From Zygnema cylindricum (Eukaryota > Streptophyta > Zygnematophyceae > Zygnematales > Zygnemataceae): DNA of 60,000 nt. Of the stretch, positions 1 through 11,700 are shown piece by piece. The stretch spans positions 64,001 to 124,000 of the forward strand of contig JBBHKE010003003.1 of assembly GCA_037447655.1 (NCBI GenBank), read 5' to 3'. The notes beneath the pieces were generated by a model. That model was given only the letters and a program-made list of their open reading frames with translations, did not search any database and was not told the origin of the DNA. Made by a program: the position numbers and the translations under genes. The first letter of the stretch is position 1. Each line of letters starts with the position of its first letter.

Positions 1-224
1 CAGTCAAACTATCAGCTTTGTCTTCTTGGGCTGCAGTGGTTGTGGCTTGAAGTGGGTTAGCTATCTACATGCTTCTTGAATTTTGTAGTCCAATGGAGGA
101 CACAAAATTGCACGTCACGCCACTTATAAGATGTCGATAGATCTCAAAGATGACCTCCCGATATTTAAACCAAAACATCTTCTGTCAAAAATTGAAGAAT
201 GGTAGACTAGCAATGTGCCGAACT

Positions 225-905
225 AAAGGAAGTTGGCCTAATTTATCGGTCAGACTCCACATTTGCAGCTCCCAACGTCATGCCTCGCAAATAGGATTTT
301 GAGGGTAATTTTATTGAGCGTCGAATATGCGGTGATTATCGTGAACTTAATGCTAAATGTGAATTGCTCAAGATAGTCATCCCATGCCTCTTGCCAAAGA
401 AATATTTGATCACGTAGGCGGGGTGAAGTATTTTAGTATCTTTGACCTCCATCAGGGATTCAACCAAATTGAGATAGAGGAAAAAGACCAACATAAAACT
501 GCCTTTTGGGGTAGTGACGACCGATGGGAATGGGCCGTAATGCCATTCGGACCGAAAAACTATCTAGCGGTATTTGAAAAAGTCATGGAGTCGATTCTCG
601 AGGTTGTAAGTTTGCTAGATGTTACATTGATGACCTCATCATTGCCTCCGTTACTATCGAAGAGCACGCACTTCACATCGAATTGGTATTGACTGAATTA
701 AAAAAGGTCGGATTAAAGTGTCATCCTGCGAAATGCACCTTTGGAGCGGTGGGAGTACCTAACCTCGGCCATTTTATCTCGGCTGAAGGGATCACTCCTC
801 CCAAAGCAAAGGTAGAGGCAATCAGTAAATTGCCGGCACCCACAGACCTTACAAGCCTGCGAGCCTTTCTCGGACTTGCTAATTATTATCGCAAGTTCGT
901 ATCTA
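225..905 (+). pseudogene. Ty3/gypsy reverse transcriptase (frameshifted)
   Basis: Translation in shifting frames gives the Ty3/gypsy RT series. A block resembling CGDYRELNAK (about 330-357) is followed by VGGVKYFSIFDLHQGFNQIE, the equivalent of the usual AKYFSKLDLRSGYHQI, then MPFGPKN. After a frameshift near 690 come KCHPAKCTF, LGHFISAEGI and the RT-connection motif LRAFLGLANYYRKFV. The YxDD catalytic region (about 612-640) is disrupted: only D-D-L-I remains and the preceding residues are garbled. It would copy element RNA to DNA in virus-like particles; this copy cannot be functional. Confidence 0.88.
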
Positions 906-1475
906 ATTTCAGCACCATCGCATCTCTTTTAAACAATCTTCTGAAGAAAGAAGTGGCCTTCATATGGTGTCCCGATCGAATTTCCGCATTTCAAAAATTA
1001 AAAACCGGCTTATCGAGTGTTCCGATTCTCCCTTCCCCCAATCACAAACTCCCTTTTTGTCTCCACACAGATTTTGGAAAACTCGGAATCGTTGCCATTT
1101 TGACACAAAGAGAGTTGAGCGGAGAGGAATATGTAGTTGCTTAAGCGAGTAGAAGCAATAATCGTTGAATCGAATTATAGTAGTTACGAAGGGGAATGTC
1201 TAGCCACGGTTTGGGGAGTCGTTCACTTCCATCATTATTTGTACGGAAAGCCTTTCACAATACTAACTGACTATCAACCCTTACATTGGCTGATGACTAA
1301 CGATAAACTTTTCCAGGGAGCTAGCCCGATGGGCTTTAATTTTGCAAGGATATGATGTTGAAATAATTCCCTGACCCGATCTGCTTAGTCTAAACGCGGA
1401 CGAAATATCCCGAAATCCTTTGCCCCCAACAACGAATAACAGAGTTCGACAGGATTTCGATGACGACGATGTTCT
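906..1475 (+). pseudogene. Ty3/gypsy RNase H domain (frameshifted)
   Basis: RT-adjacent sequence continues into the RNase HI-like domain typical of Ty3/gypsy (LHTDFGKLGIVAILTQ, then SSYEGECLATVWGVVHF, HHYLYGKPFTILTDYQPLHW). A frameshift at about 1137-1145 and another near 1310 separate these blocks. A third block in another frame gives LQGYDVEII and LNADEISRNP (about 1345-1415), matching the usual motif for adjoining non-native base pairs and the 'NVADALSR' segment. It is dead by frameshift. Confidence 0.85.
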
Positions 1476-1589
1476 AGTCATGTGAGTGGGTTCTTATCTT
1501 ACTTAATGTCTGGCCTTTATTCCGAACCCTTGTCCCGGCGTGATGGTCCTCTCATTCTTTTCCTATCCTCCCAGACCTTCAAGTCTGGC

Positions 1590-2560
1590 ACTACCTCTGA
1601 CGAAAAAGATAGAGTTAAAAAGAGAGCCAAAAATTACCTTTGGCTCGGAGGATCTTTAGTTCGGTTGCTAGCAGACGAAATCCATACACACTTCCCTCGT
1701 CTTACCGAGCCGCTTTCTCTAATTGAGTAGATTCACACCGAGCTTGGTTACTACAATACCAAGCAGACGTTAAGCCTAGTTCAAGCACGGTATTGGTGGT
1801 CAAGAATGCGAGTCGATAATGTTGTCATTCTACACAAATGTGTCACCTACGACCATCTCCAAACTTCTTTCTCTAATTGGCAGACTTCGCTCCAACCTCT
1901 ACCCATTAGGGGTTTATTTTATCGATGGTCGGTCGATATGGCCGAAACTTTTCCCATCAGGTAGAGGAAAACAATACATCATGATTATGATTGAAAATTT
2001 TCCGTAAGTGGGTAGAGGTCGTAGCTCTACCTCACAAGAAAGCAAAGTTAACCACAGCAACCTTTAAAGAACATGTCGTGGTGAGATACAGTGCCCTAGC
2101 CGAGGTCCTTACAGATCAAGGTACAAAAGTTTGGGGAGAATTTCAAGAGATGCTTGATGAGGCTCTCATCGATCATCGTCGTAGTAGTCGCGATCACCCG
2201 CATGCCGATGGCCTGGCTGAATGGGCAATCCAGACATTTAAGTGTGCCTTGCGTACGCAATGCTTAGAGAAACACATTTCGGTTTGGGACGAGTCCCTCG
2301 GCTACATTACCATGGGATATCGCATGTCGGTTCAAGCTAGTCCTGCCAATTTCAACCCTTATTATGTTTTGTTTGGGCGAAAACCATTGCTCGGCCGCAA
2401 TATTCAAAAAGCTGCAAGCTTACCGCTTCCGTTGATGTATGACACAATCTTTTTGGAAAAACTTACTCGTCGTGCTTTGCTTTTCGCCCGTGAAATGCCC
2501 ATGGCTTTTGATAATTGCAGATTGCCCAGCATCTGGATACCCTCTGGTTTGCCACCATTC
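1590..2560 (+). pseudogene. Ty3/gypsy integrase (degenerate)
   Basis: The remains start with a damaged zinc-binding region (HTELGYYNTKQTL, ARYWWSRM). The catalytic core follows with WSVDMAETF (first Asp, about 1930-1955), VLTDQGTKVWGEF (second Asp, about 2113-2150) and HADGLAEWAIQTFK (Glu, about 2200-2240), so the D,D,E residues can still be placed. The segment 1991-2420 is open and continues to the family block 'GYRMSVQASPANFNPYYVLFGR'. Stops near 1730 and frameshifts near 2000 and 2560 disable the protein. Confidence 0.87.
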
Positions 2561-2598
2561 GGAGCGACAGTTACAGGCCGTAGTAGAAGCTCTATTGA

Positions 2599-3003
2599 GT
2601 GGGAGACTATTTATATCTTCGCAGGCAAACCTTCGACACTTTGGACACGGATGTTTCTACACACATCCTACGGGTCATCGAGGTGGATCCAAATGGAATT
2701 TTGCGATTTCAAGGAGAGGACACGCGGACGTTCCGAGAGCACTCCAATAATTGTGCTCTATGTTATTTACCGGATTTGTCGTACGATATCGATCCTATGA
2801 GGATACCAATTACGGAGGCGACAACATGTACCTTTTGTCATCAACCGGACGGGGAGACTACCATGTTACTTTGTGATCATTGCAATTAGGGATTTCACAT
2901 GGAGTGTTTGGTGCCACCATTGTTGGCGGTTCCGGATGGTAACTGGTTTTGCCACGGATGTCGCGAGCTTCTGATCATGTTGGCCTGCTCTTTTGCCGAC
3001 TAA
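2599..3003 (+). pseudogene. C-terminal tail of the gypsy polyprotein with a PHD finger
   Basis: The frame opens with GDYLYLRRQTFDTLD and ILRVIEVDPNGILRFQGEDT, which looks like the SH3-like beta-barrel tail after a gypsy integrase. It then enters a complete C4HC3 PHD finger at 2826-2961: CTFC, CDHC, GFH, MEC and CHGC, with the conserved Trp two residues before the last Cys pair (NWFCHGC). One in-frame TAG (2887-2889) interrupts the finger. The true end is TAA at 3001-3003. PHD fingers usually read histone H3 tails, so the module may steer integration, in the place where chromoviruses carry a chromodomain. That role is inferred. Confidence 0.82.
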
Positions 3004-4640
3004 TGAGCTGGGGGGGAGAATAAACCGACCTAACCATAACCGGCTAAGTCATCCACCTTTTTTTTCTTCCACCTTGCTTGTTGTTGTATTTATCCATTTT
3101 CACTTTTATGTCTTATTCCAGTCACAATGGCTTGTGATAATTCGGGTTTAATTGGTGCATAGCTAATGATATTGCATGCATCTTCACGTTATTTGACGCA
3201 TGTACGATAGCTGCCATGCCGTATCTTGTCCGGCATTTTTCTTGGTATATTTAGGCATTAGGATGGGCGGCCGCCACACTTATTAGTGTTTGTGTGTTAT
3301 TTGGGTTTTGCAGGACCGTACATACTTACATTTCGCGTTCGCGTCAACCATACATATTTACATCGCTCTACGCGTTGACCGTACATATATATTTTCCACC
3401 GAAGACGTATTGTCGCGTTAACTTCGACCGTACATGTATTTTTTCCGTAATTTCAGCAGACGACGAAGCTGACCATTTGCGTCCGTACTTATAATGTTAT
3501 CTTACCTATAACGTTACCGTAGCTGTATCTCCCGGAATTTCCGCTGATGACAAATTTCATTGTTTCGCACAAAGGATCATCTCGGCCGTTGACGCAAAAA
3601 CATACCAAGTTCGAAACGTCTTATCCGAACTGTTGATGCGATGTACAGCGCGACGCGATTGTACAAATTTAAGTCCTAAACCATTTGGAGGTTCACGCAT
3701 TGACATGTAGATAGGAAGGATTTGTATCCGTAAGTTATACATTCTGTAACGTAGGGCATGGGATTCTGACCACCTATTGGCTGAATCCAAACTAGACGCA
3801 AATACTTACATAGCACGCTGTAATCTTATTGGCTTGTTTTCGCTAGGCGTAGGCCTTGGTACTTAGTTGATTTTAGATGATTTCCTGTACACAATTTTCA
3901 AGTGTAGGAATTATGTTTTCAGTATTTAAGTTTTTCTGCAGCCATCTTTTTTTGTAAAATTGTCCGGACAGCTTAGAGGCGATTTTATGCCTTAGCGTGA
4001 AGCGTCTAGTTTTTATTACATTATCAATTTGTTGTAAAGCCTTACATATTAATCTATAGGCCTTCGGCCAAGACCTGCACGGTTTTCGTTCAACTCTTTT
4101 CGTCCGTTTGAGTGGATTTCTATCGCGTCCTCATAACACAAACTTCTTTTCCGACTGTGGCTGAACTTTATTTAGTGTGGAAGTTGCGTGTTGGGAATAT
4201 CATTTGTTGTTTTTATTTCTTGTGATTGTGTATTTATTTCTATTTGGCTTATGCGCATCTTTTGAGTTTGGTTATTTCAAACCTCAGAAGTGTTTTGCAT
4301 ATTGTCATTTTCAGTTTTTGTATTCCGTCTCCGTTGTTTCTATTTGATTTATTCTCTTTAAGTCTAAATTCAGATTGTCTTTGGTAGGATAACTCATGCA
4401 AGGAATATAAATAGACCGTGGGGCCTAGTGGCCATCCATCGGCTTAGTGAATAAACCGACCTAACCATAACCAGCTAAGTCGTCCACCTTTCTTTTTCTT
4501 CCACCTTACATGTTTTATTTATCTATTTTCACTTTTATGTCTTATTCCAGTCACAATGGCTTGTGATAATTCGGGTTTAATTGGTGCAAAACTGATGATA
4601 TTGCATGCATCTTCACGTAAATTGACGCATGCACGACAGG
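3004..4640 (+). repeat. Polypurine tract and 3' LTR-like region with a partial direct repeat
   Basis: A G-rich tract at 3008-3018 directly follows the polyprotein stop, as a polypurine tract should. The next sequence (3017-3208, from AATAAACCGACCTAACC) recurs with few changes at 4448-4636. So either the LTR starts near 3017 and a second truncated LTR starts near 4448, or the LTR holds an internal duplication. Similarity stops at about 4640. No TG...CA ends or target duplication could be fixed. Bases 3314-3440 contain four spaced copies of a RACCRTACAT motif. Confidence 0.6.
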
Positions 4641-4647
4641 GTACACA

Positions 4648-4760
4648 GTCCATCACTATTAGCGATACTGTTTTTTCCGGAAGTTATACTAACTTTTTCC
4701 CGTGCACATATGCCCGATTTTCATTTTGAGACCATCATCAAAAGGTAAGAATCTTAGCCA
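4648..4760. repeat. One-ended remnant of a long-TIR element
   Basis: The stretch with ACTATTAGCGATACTG, CCGATTTTCATTTTGAGACC and AAAGGTAAGAATCTTAGCC resembles the long inverted-repeat arms at 38551-38757 and 39507-39705, in the orientation of the right arm. No partner arm was found nearby. Bases 4760-5444 show nothing further and presumably include the 3' UTR of the LysM kinase. Confidence 0.5.
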
Positions 4761-5444
4761 TCCGGGAGAAGTTGTCAAATTATTAACCCGACAAGTGTGC
4801 ACAGAGAAAAATAATTTCAAGGCCAGAGAGAAATAATTTTAAGGCCGAAAAAACATTAACACTTACAAATATCCACGGTATAGTTGGTTGCTTTGCAAAA
4901 GCGAAAATATGAAAAAGAATGCTCTAACGTTCTTGATCTTCATACGTACGTATATTATGTATATAAAGACCTTTACAATCAGACATTTGAAAACTACTGT
5001 CACTGAGTATTCATAAATTGACAGCTTCTATCGGAATATAAAGACAAAGAGCCTAGCATAAGGATACCAAACAGTAAATAGTGTACACGTACAACAACGT
5101 GTGACGCCAAAAAAAAATAGAAAAATAATCCTCAAATACTCCATACATGTGTTGGTGACCTACAAATCCCAAAAAAAAACACTAAGTGGATTGTACAATA
5201 CCATTTCTAAGGCCGAACTTCCTTTGGACACGATTGTATGTTTGCCCTTGGGAAAAAAAAAATAAGTGTAAGGACGGAATCCACTCCAATAATGTTTGAG
5301 GTTTCTTGGAATCTCGTCTCCCCTTTTCATCATTCGTGTACATATACCATAGTGCTCCTCTTCGACTACCTTTGTCTTTAGCCGCCTTCTTAGCCAACGT
5401 AAAAACCTCAAAATGACATAATGATAATTTTACCGACATAATAT

Positions 5445-5780
5445 TTACCTTCCCAGAATAATCTGTGACATTGGCTCGTATCCCGTTCTCGAATCATAGC
5501 TGTGAGTCGAGGACCCCGATCCCAACACGACGAGCGCAATCTCAGAACCTGTCGAGACTACTTTCTTAACCGAACGGTCCGGATTGGTTCGATGAATAGC
5601 GTCTTGAATCTCGGCCAATCGTCGCGCCACCTCAGCCATTTCTGGACGATCTTGTCCCTTCGGATTCACACACATCTTGGCAACCTCGGCCATCATAAGG
5701 AAAGCCTCGGGAGGGTACTCATTTTGCATTCGAGGATCGGCAATTTTTGAATGTTCCCCGGTGCAGATAGCAGGAGTGGC
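5445..5780 (-). CDS. Exon 9: kinase end and C-terminal tail
   Basis: Encodes [20 protein letters not shown], then [18 protein letters not shown], the conserved Arg block of subdomain XI. A Ser-rich tail ends ILGR before TAA at 5445-5447. The bases AAG/GTAAAT at the stop could also act as a donor, but the CERK1-like ending argues that this is the true terminus. Confidence 0.85.
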   Translation of the reverse strand, partial: ATPAICTGEHSKIADPRMQNEYPPEAFLMMAEVAKMCVNPKGQDRPEMAEVARRLAEIQDAIHRTNPDRSVKKVVSTGSEIALVVLGSGSSTHSYDSRTGYEPMSQIILGR

Positions 5781-8700
5781 CTATAGAGAGAAACCACGTG
5801 TAGAAAACAATCCATAACCTCAATCGTTTTTGCTAGGCCTTCATCCATAGTAAAGGGACACAAAGGACGAACAAATCCTAGAGGTGATACATGTTCCTTA
5901 CAACATCTTGCTTACGATACATAATGGGCAGTAGACTTGACAATAAAAAACGACAACATAGAAAATTAGAAACAAAGGAATGAGTCCTGGAAGGGTCTCA
6001 CATATTTTGCAGTCAAGGTGACTGCGTGTGGGAGCTTTCCAAAAACAAACCAGACAGTTGATGTCACATACATGCGGTAAAATAGACCTAGAGAGAATAG
6101 AGAGAGAAATGGACTAAAGAGAGGCATCGCCACATGCCACTGGACTCTAAATGAGACCAATTGATTGCAAGCAATTACTGCAAGAAGAAGGGTCAAAAGA
6201 AGGGTGCGATAAAAAACAGGAATACATGGTAAACTCACCCAATCAGCAAGAGGAATACGCGACAGCTCATCTTCTTGTGCTGTAATATCAGTGATGATGG
6301 GAGGCTTTCCTGTTATAAGTTCCAAGAGAACAATGCCAAAGCTGCTCATAGCACAAGGATGATGTCACACAACAACAAGAAAAACAGAAGTTAATAAAGG
6401 AGGTGAGGTTGACAAAAGACTGGATCACAATTAGCGTTGATAAAACAAATTCGGTCCCGGATAAACACAAAAAAGCGTTCATAACACTAGTGGTTTTTTT
6501 CTTAATACATTCTTTTTGGTTCATCATAGTCAAACCATAAATATAATTAGTAACACTAAAACAGACCTAATACTATTTTTTTCTTAACATTAAAAGCGAT
6601 TCACTGTGTAGTTGACGCAACAACATAACATCCAAAGACTTCTTCAACTTGGGTCAGCCTTCTGGGTTCAAGGTTAAAATTCGCAAGCCTTGGAAAAAAG
6701 TCAGAGGACATTGGAGTAAACTATATTTGATCCACAAGAACAGATCCCTTTTCTAAAGACCTAATAGAGCCTTCCAAATGTTACAAACTGAAAACATTAG
6801 TATAAAGAGACTGGCTTGTTTAGTCAGTATTTAGCGCTTTTTAAACAGACAAAACGGAAGTGAGGTCTCCATTTCACCGAGGCATTGTAATAAAAGTGTT
6901 GTGTATCGGCAAAAAAAATATCGCGAAAACACCGATACCGATAGTTATCGGTTATCGAACGGTAAAGGGTCTCGATATATCGCTTCGGGACCAACAAATT
7001 CCTTATCGGCGATAAGTAGTGTTGTGTATCGGTAAAAAACTTATCGCGATAACACCGATACCGATAGTTATCGGTTATCGAACGGTCAGAGGTCCCGATA
7101 TATCGGTCGGAGACCAACAAATTCCATATCGGCGATAACTTGAAAAAAAAAAGTACGCATACTATAGTACTTTATAATATAGTGTATTACATTATTTACA
7201 TTATATAGCGTGGCATGCCACGTATAACAATCTGTTCCGTATCTATTTAACTGAAATTGATTATGGACAGCGCATCACGTAAACGTAGACAAATTAAAAA
7301 TAATACTTTATAGTTCTAAAAGTACACTACCGAAACGAAAAATTTATAGTACATTGTAAAATTTGAGAATCAATCTTTTTCGGAAAAAAAACGCACAGAC
7401 CAACAGAGCAGGCTGAACACATCTGTCACTCCGCCCCCATTTACAGCCACCATATTTTTTTAATTCTGCAGCACTTATTTGAGGAATTACTAGTCTTTTA
7501 TGAAATATTAAAAAACTGAAATTATATATTTATTCATTCTGATAGATTATCGGGAAACTGTAGGAGGAGAGGAGGATGGGACACATATTTTTGATGAGGT
7601 AGAAGAGACTGAAAATGTCAAAGAATTAGAGAACTTACGAAAAAATGGAAAACGGCCAAAGGAATCGGGAAAAGTACTTGGAGATTGGTGGGAAAGTTCA
7701 TCCAAAAAAAGTTAATGAAGGGGAAATTTTAAAGTTTTGGGTACATTCTTAGAATGTACGGTTGAAATATTGCAGATTTTTAGAGATTGAGATTTTAAAA
7801 GGTGGGAATTGCAGAATTTTTAGATTTTGAATATGGTGGTTTGGAAATCAAAAACATTGATAATTTAAATATTGAATTTTGAGAATTTATACATTGCAGA
7901 GTTTTAGAGATTGAGAATTGGTTAGTTAAGAATCTTAGAATTTTCAGAATGTGAAATCGGTGATTTGGCAAGATACTAAGCATTGAGAATTTGAGAATTG
8001 AATCTTGAAGGTGTTGACTTTTGACATTGAAGATTTTGGAGATAAAGAATTGGTAAGCTAGGAATTTTACAATTTTTAGAATGTGAAATTGGTGATTTGG
8101 CAAGATGTGAAAAATTGAGAATTTGGGAATTCAATTTTTAACATTATGACATTTAATTGATTATGTATGATGGTGAATTGAGGCATCAGAGACTTGTATG
8201 TTAATGCCTCTAAGCTGGACTAAAAATAGGACCAAAAAATATCAAAAATGTCATAAATAACGCCATGTACCGCCATGTAACGCCATGTAATGTATACGGA
8301 ATCTGCGACAATAGCTCATAATCGTCCAAAATTCAACTTATGCATTTATTTTGCCCGATCTTATTTCAAATCGTTTGTAAAATGGACTGAAAAGGCATTA
8401 AAGTAAAAAGGAACAGTCAAAAGGACATTCAGGAAGGGTATGGGAGCGTGGAACCCAAGTAAAACCCCCTTAACTTAGAAATAATAAAAGAAAAATTGCG
8501 ATTCTTTACCGAAATCGGGGGAAAGGGGGTCCGCTGCACGTCCGGGGAATAACACGTACGGTTGAGTGTACTGGACGTACATTTTTCTGTACGGTCCGTA
8601 CAGTTATCGCCGATAGTTATCGATATCGGTGATATCGCCGATAATAACCGATAAATATCGGTTATTTATCGGCGATAACACCGATAACGATATATCGTAC

Positions 8701-11700
8701 CAATATATCGATTATCGGGTACCCGAAAAAAGGTCCAGCAAATCCTTACCGATACACAACACTAGCGATAAGTACAAAATATTTAGTGCGCTATGTAATA
8801 CTTAATAATATATTGTATTATATAATTGACTGTATAAAGCGTGGCACGCCACATATGAAAATTTGTTCCATTCTGTATTACGGGAGTTTAGTACGGAGCG
8901 AAGCACATTAACGTTAACAAAATTACAATAGTAGTTTATAGTACTAAACGTATAGTACCACAACTAAAATTTTAAATTACATGGTAATATTTAACTTTTA
9001 AACAGAACTGTCAGACTGCCGCCATTTTCAGCCGCCATTTTCAGCCGCCATTTTCAGCCGCCATTTCCTGCCACCATTTTCTGAGAATTCTGTAAGCAGG
9101 CAGCACCAACTAGAGTATAATTGTACAGTCCGTACAATTATCGCCGATAGTTATCGGTACCGGTGTTATCACGATAAAAAACCAATCGGAGTCATCAGTT
9201 TTTTATCGGCGATAACACCGTGTCGATATATCGTGCCAATATATCGATTATCGGCAAGCCAAAAAAAGGTACATATCGATTATCGGCAAAACCCTGCCGA
9301 TACACAACACTAAATAAAAGCCTTTCATCAACTCAATTTGAAAATTTCCCCCATAATAAAAACGTTCTTTTGATTCAAGTCATTCAAACCATTTGGCAGC
9401 CATTGCAACCAATAGAATAAAGAAAAAAAAATGCAGACAAGTAAATCAGCCATGTTCACATCTACGGCCAATTGATTGCAGTAATAATACCCTCCGGAAA
9501 GGAACTTTATGCCCAAAAAACCTCTTATTAAGCGTCATAAGCACATGCCAGAATAGCAAAACCGACACCCTGTCTAAAAGGTGCAGAAAGTAGTAGTGTT
9601 GTCAGCTACAGATATATATATAAATATTACAGCTATATATTCCTTTTAAATATTTCTTCTCAGAAAATCGTGGAATGTGCCAGTACACCGTGTCTCGTTA
9701 TTATCGTCAATGACACGATATCACTACCTCTAAATTTTACCCCTCAAACCTAAAATAGTATCAATTACACTAATTGTTTTTTTCTTATTGCTAATTCTTT
9801 TAACAGTTCAGAATCAGCCACATCATTTGGAACTGAATCAAAATTAAAAATACTGATATAAACCCCATACTCATAATTTCTTTACTCTGATAACGACTCA
9901 CGATGTAACATCCGCATGGTTGAAATGATATCACCCGAGAAAATACTCAAATATAACAAATACCCAAGTATAACGGATACCCAAATATAACAAATACCCC
10001 ATTTCCAATCTAATTGTTGTGTGATATTACCGCACCTGTATACGTCACTCTTGGATGTGATACACAAAGTGAGATGGTACTCAGGATCAATGTATCCGAC
10101 AGTCCCCGCCATCTCAAAGGAAACCATGGCCCCTGGGTCTCCTCCGAGGTGCTTAAATAACCCAAAATCGGCTACCTTTGCCTGCACAGTCCCCGTCTTA
10201 CGTCATTTTAAACCTTCAAATAAACCGGCATGAAATGGGGAACTTTTGAACCCATTTTTTGAAGCAAAAATGGTTTTCAAATGGCACTGAGGACAAATGA
10301 CTTTACAAAAATTACATCCCACTCTGATCAACAGATCTGATTTTCAACTAGTCCTCCTCTAACCTCCGCCCTCTTGCAAAATAGAGAATCAAATCCACCA
10401 TAACCTTTTGCCTAGCTTATCGTAACATTTTCTTCCTCTGACCTGCATGTTGGCGTCAAGGAGAATATTATCCGTCTTTATGTCCCGGTGAATAATGGGA
10501 GGTTTGGCAAAACTGTGGAGATAATGGAGTCCCCAAGCCGCCCCTGCCGCCATCTCCACACGCTGTTCAAAAGAGAGAGCCCCCACCAAATCCGCTGCAC
10601 ATGTACACCTTTCATCGCTATTAGAGTGAGTAGACAATTCCTTAATTAGTGACAAAATGTTATTGGTATTCCCAATACAAAATCATGCATTACGATGTGG
10701 CTCATTCTGGGCCACCTACTTCACCAGTGTTAGTAACTTTATTTCTACGAGGTTGGGTCAAAAGAACCTGAAGACCGAAATTTAGTTATGAACTCTAATG
10801 GCAATGGAAGGAGTCCTATACTGCTAGATCCATGAACCGCTGCCCTGAATGGATGGTGTAAGTTGATGAGATTGCAAAAAAAGAAATCATCGACACATAT
10901 AATATGAATGCAAGTGCATGGTTATGGGACAATTCCTTACGATCTTTAGGGCGGAGGTGATGCCTCAGAGTGCCATTAGGCATGTATTCGTACACAAGAA
11001 TTTGTTCGTTATTTTCATCACAAAAGCCTAACAAGCGGACAAGGTGACGATGGCTCATCTTAGAGACAACGTCTACCTGGTTGAGAGCAAAAACCACAAA
11101 TAGTGTCAGCACAGAACCTCGATGAAACAGTTCATCGAGAAAATCGACCACTGCCATAACCTGCAAAATAATCAACTCGTCAGCTTGTAGAGCACTTGAA
11201 CCGTTGACAAACTACATGCATAAAGAGACGAAAAAAACCTCAAAAGGATTGCATGTCACCTCATTTTGAAACAGCTCCAAACTTTGCTGTGATACAACTT
11301 TCGCTCTTTTGACTGCCCAAATTTGTCCCGACGGACTCATTCCCTTGTACACGGTGCCGTAGCCTCCAACACCGAGACGATAGGCCTCATTGAAATGATC
11401 TGTGGCCTCTTCTATGTCTTCCCAAGGGATGCTCTGAACAAAATCCTCTTGGAGTTTCCGATGAAGGGCAGACGGACGACGCAAAAGTTTGCTTTGAGAA
11501 AGTTTTGGCCCATCTGTAATATGAACAATAGAAATTTAGCAATCCCTTGAGAAGAGGGAGAGGGAGAACATCCCCGCCGAAACGGCAAACAATTGGCAAG
11601 AGAAGCTGAAATTCCTAGCTGCCTCTATCGAGAAAAAAAAACCGGCAAAACTTAGGACTCACAGTGGGCAACAACTTTTGGTTTCCAAAAACACCAGCAC

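Larger units (their letters stand above)
1..3017 (+). mobile_element. Degenerate Ty3/gypsy LTR retrotransposon, internal region (5' part missing)
   Basis: The order reverse transcriptase, RNase H, integrase, C-terminal PHD finger is read on the plus strand, which is the Ty3/gypsy order. The reading frame shifts several times (near 690, 1140, 1350-1480, 1730, 2000 and 2560) and carries stops, so the element is dead. The left edge of the window cuts it: no gag, protease or 5' LTR is seen, and bases 1-220 give no recognisable domain. The frame ends at TAA 3001-3003, directly followed by a G-rich polypurine tract and an LTR-like repeat. Confidence 0.9.
6889..9320. mobile_element. Outer hAT-like non-autonomous element with 8-bp target duplication
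   Basis: Terminal inverted repeats TGTTGTGTATCGG (6897-6909) and CCGATACACAACACTA (9297-9312) are flanked by the direct repeat AATAAAAG at 6889-6896 and 9313-9320. The left end seems to have lost the first three bases of TAGTGTTG. Without the younger element inside it, this copy is only about 0.66 kb, rich in ATATCGGCGATAA-type subterminal repeats, with no transposase. It lies in the intron between LysM kinase exons 7 and 8. TAGTG-type ends and 8-bp duplications point to the hAT superfamily. Confidence 0.85.
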
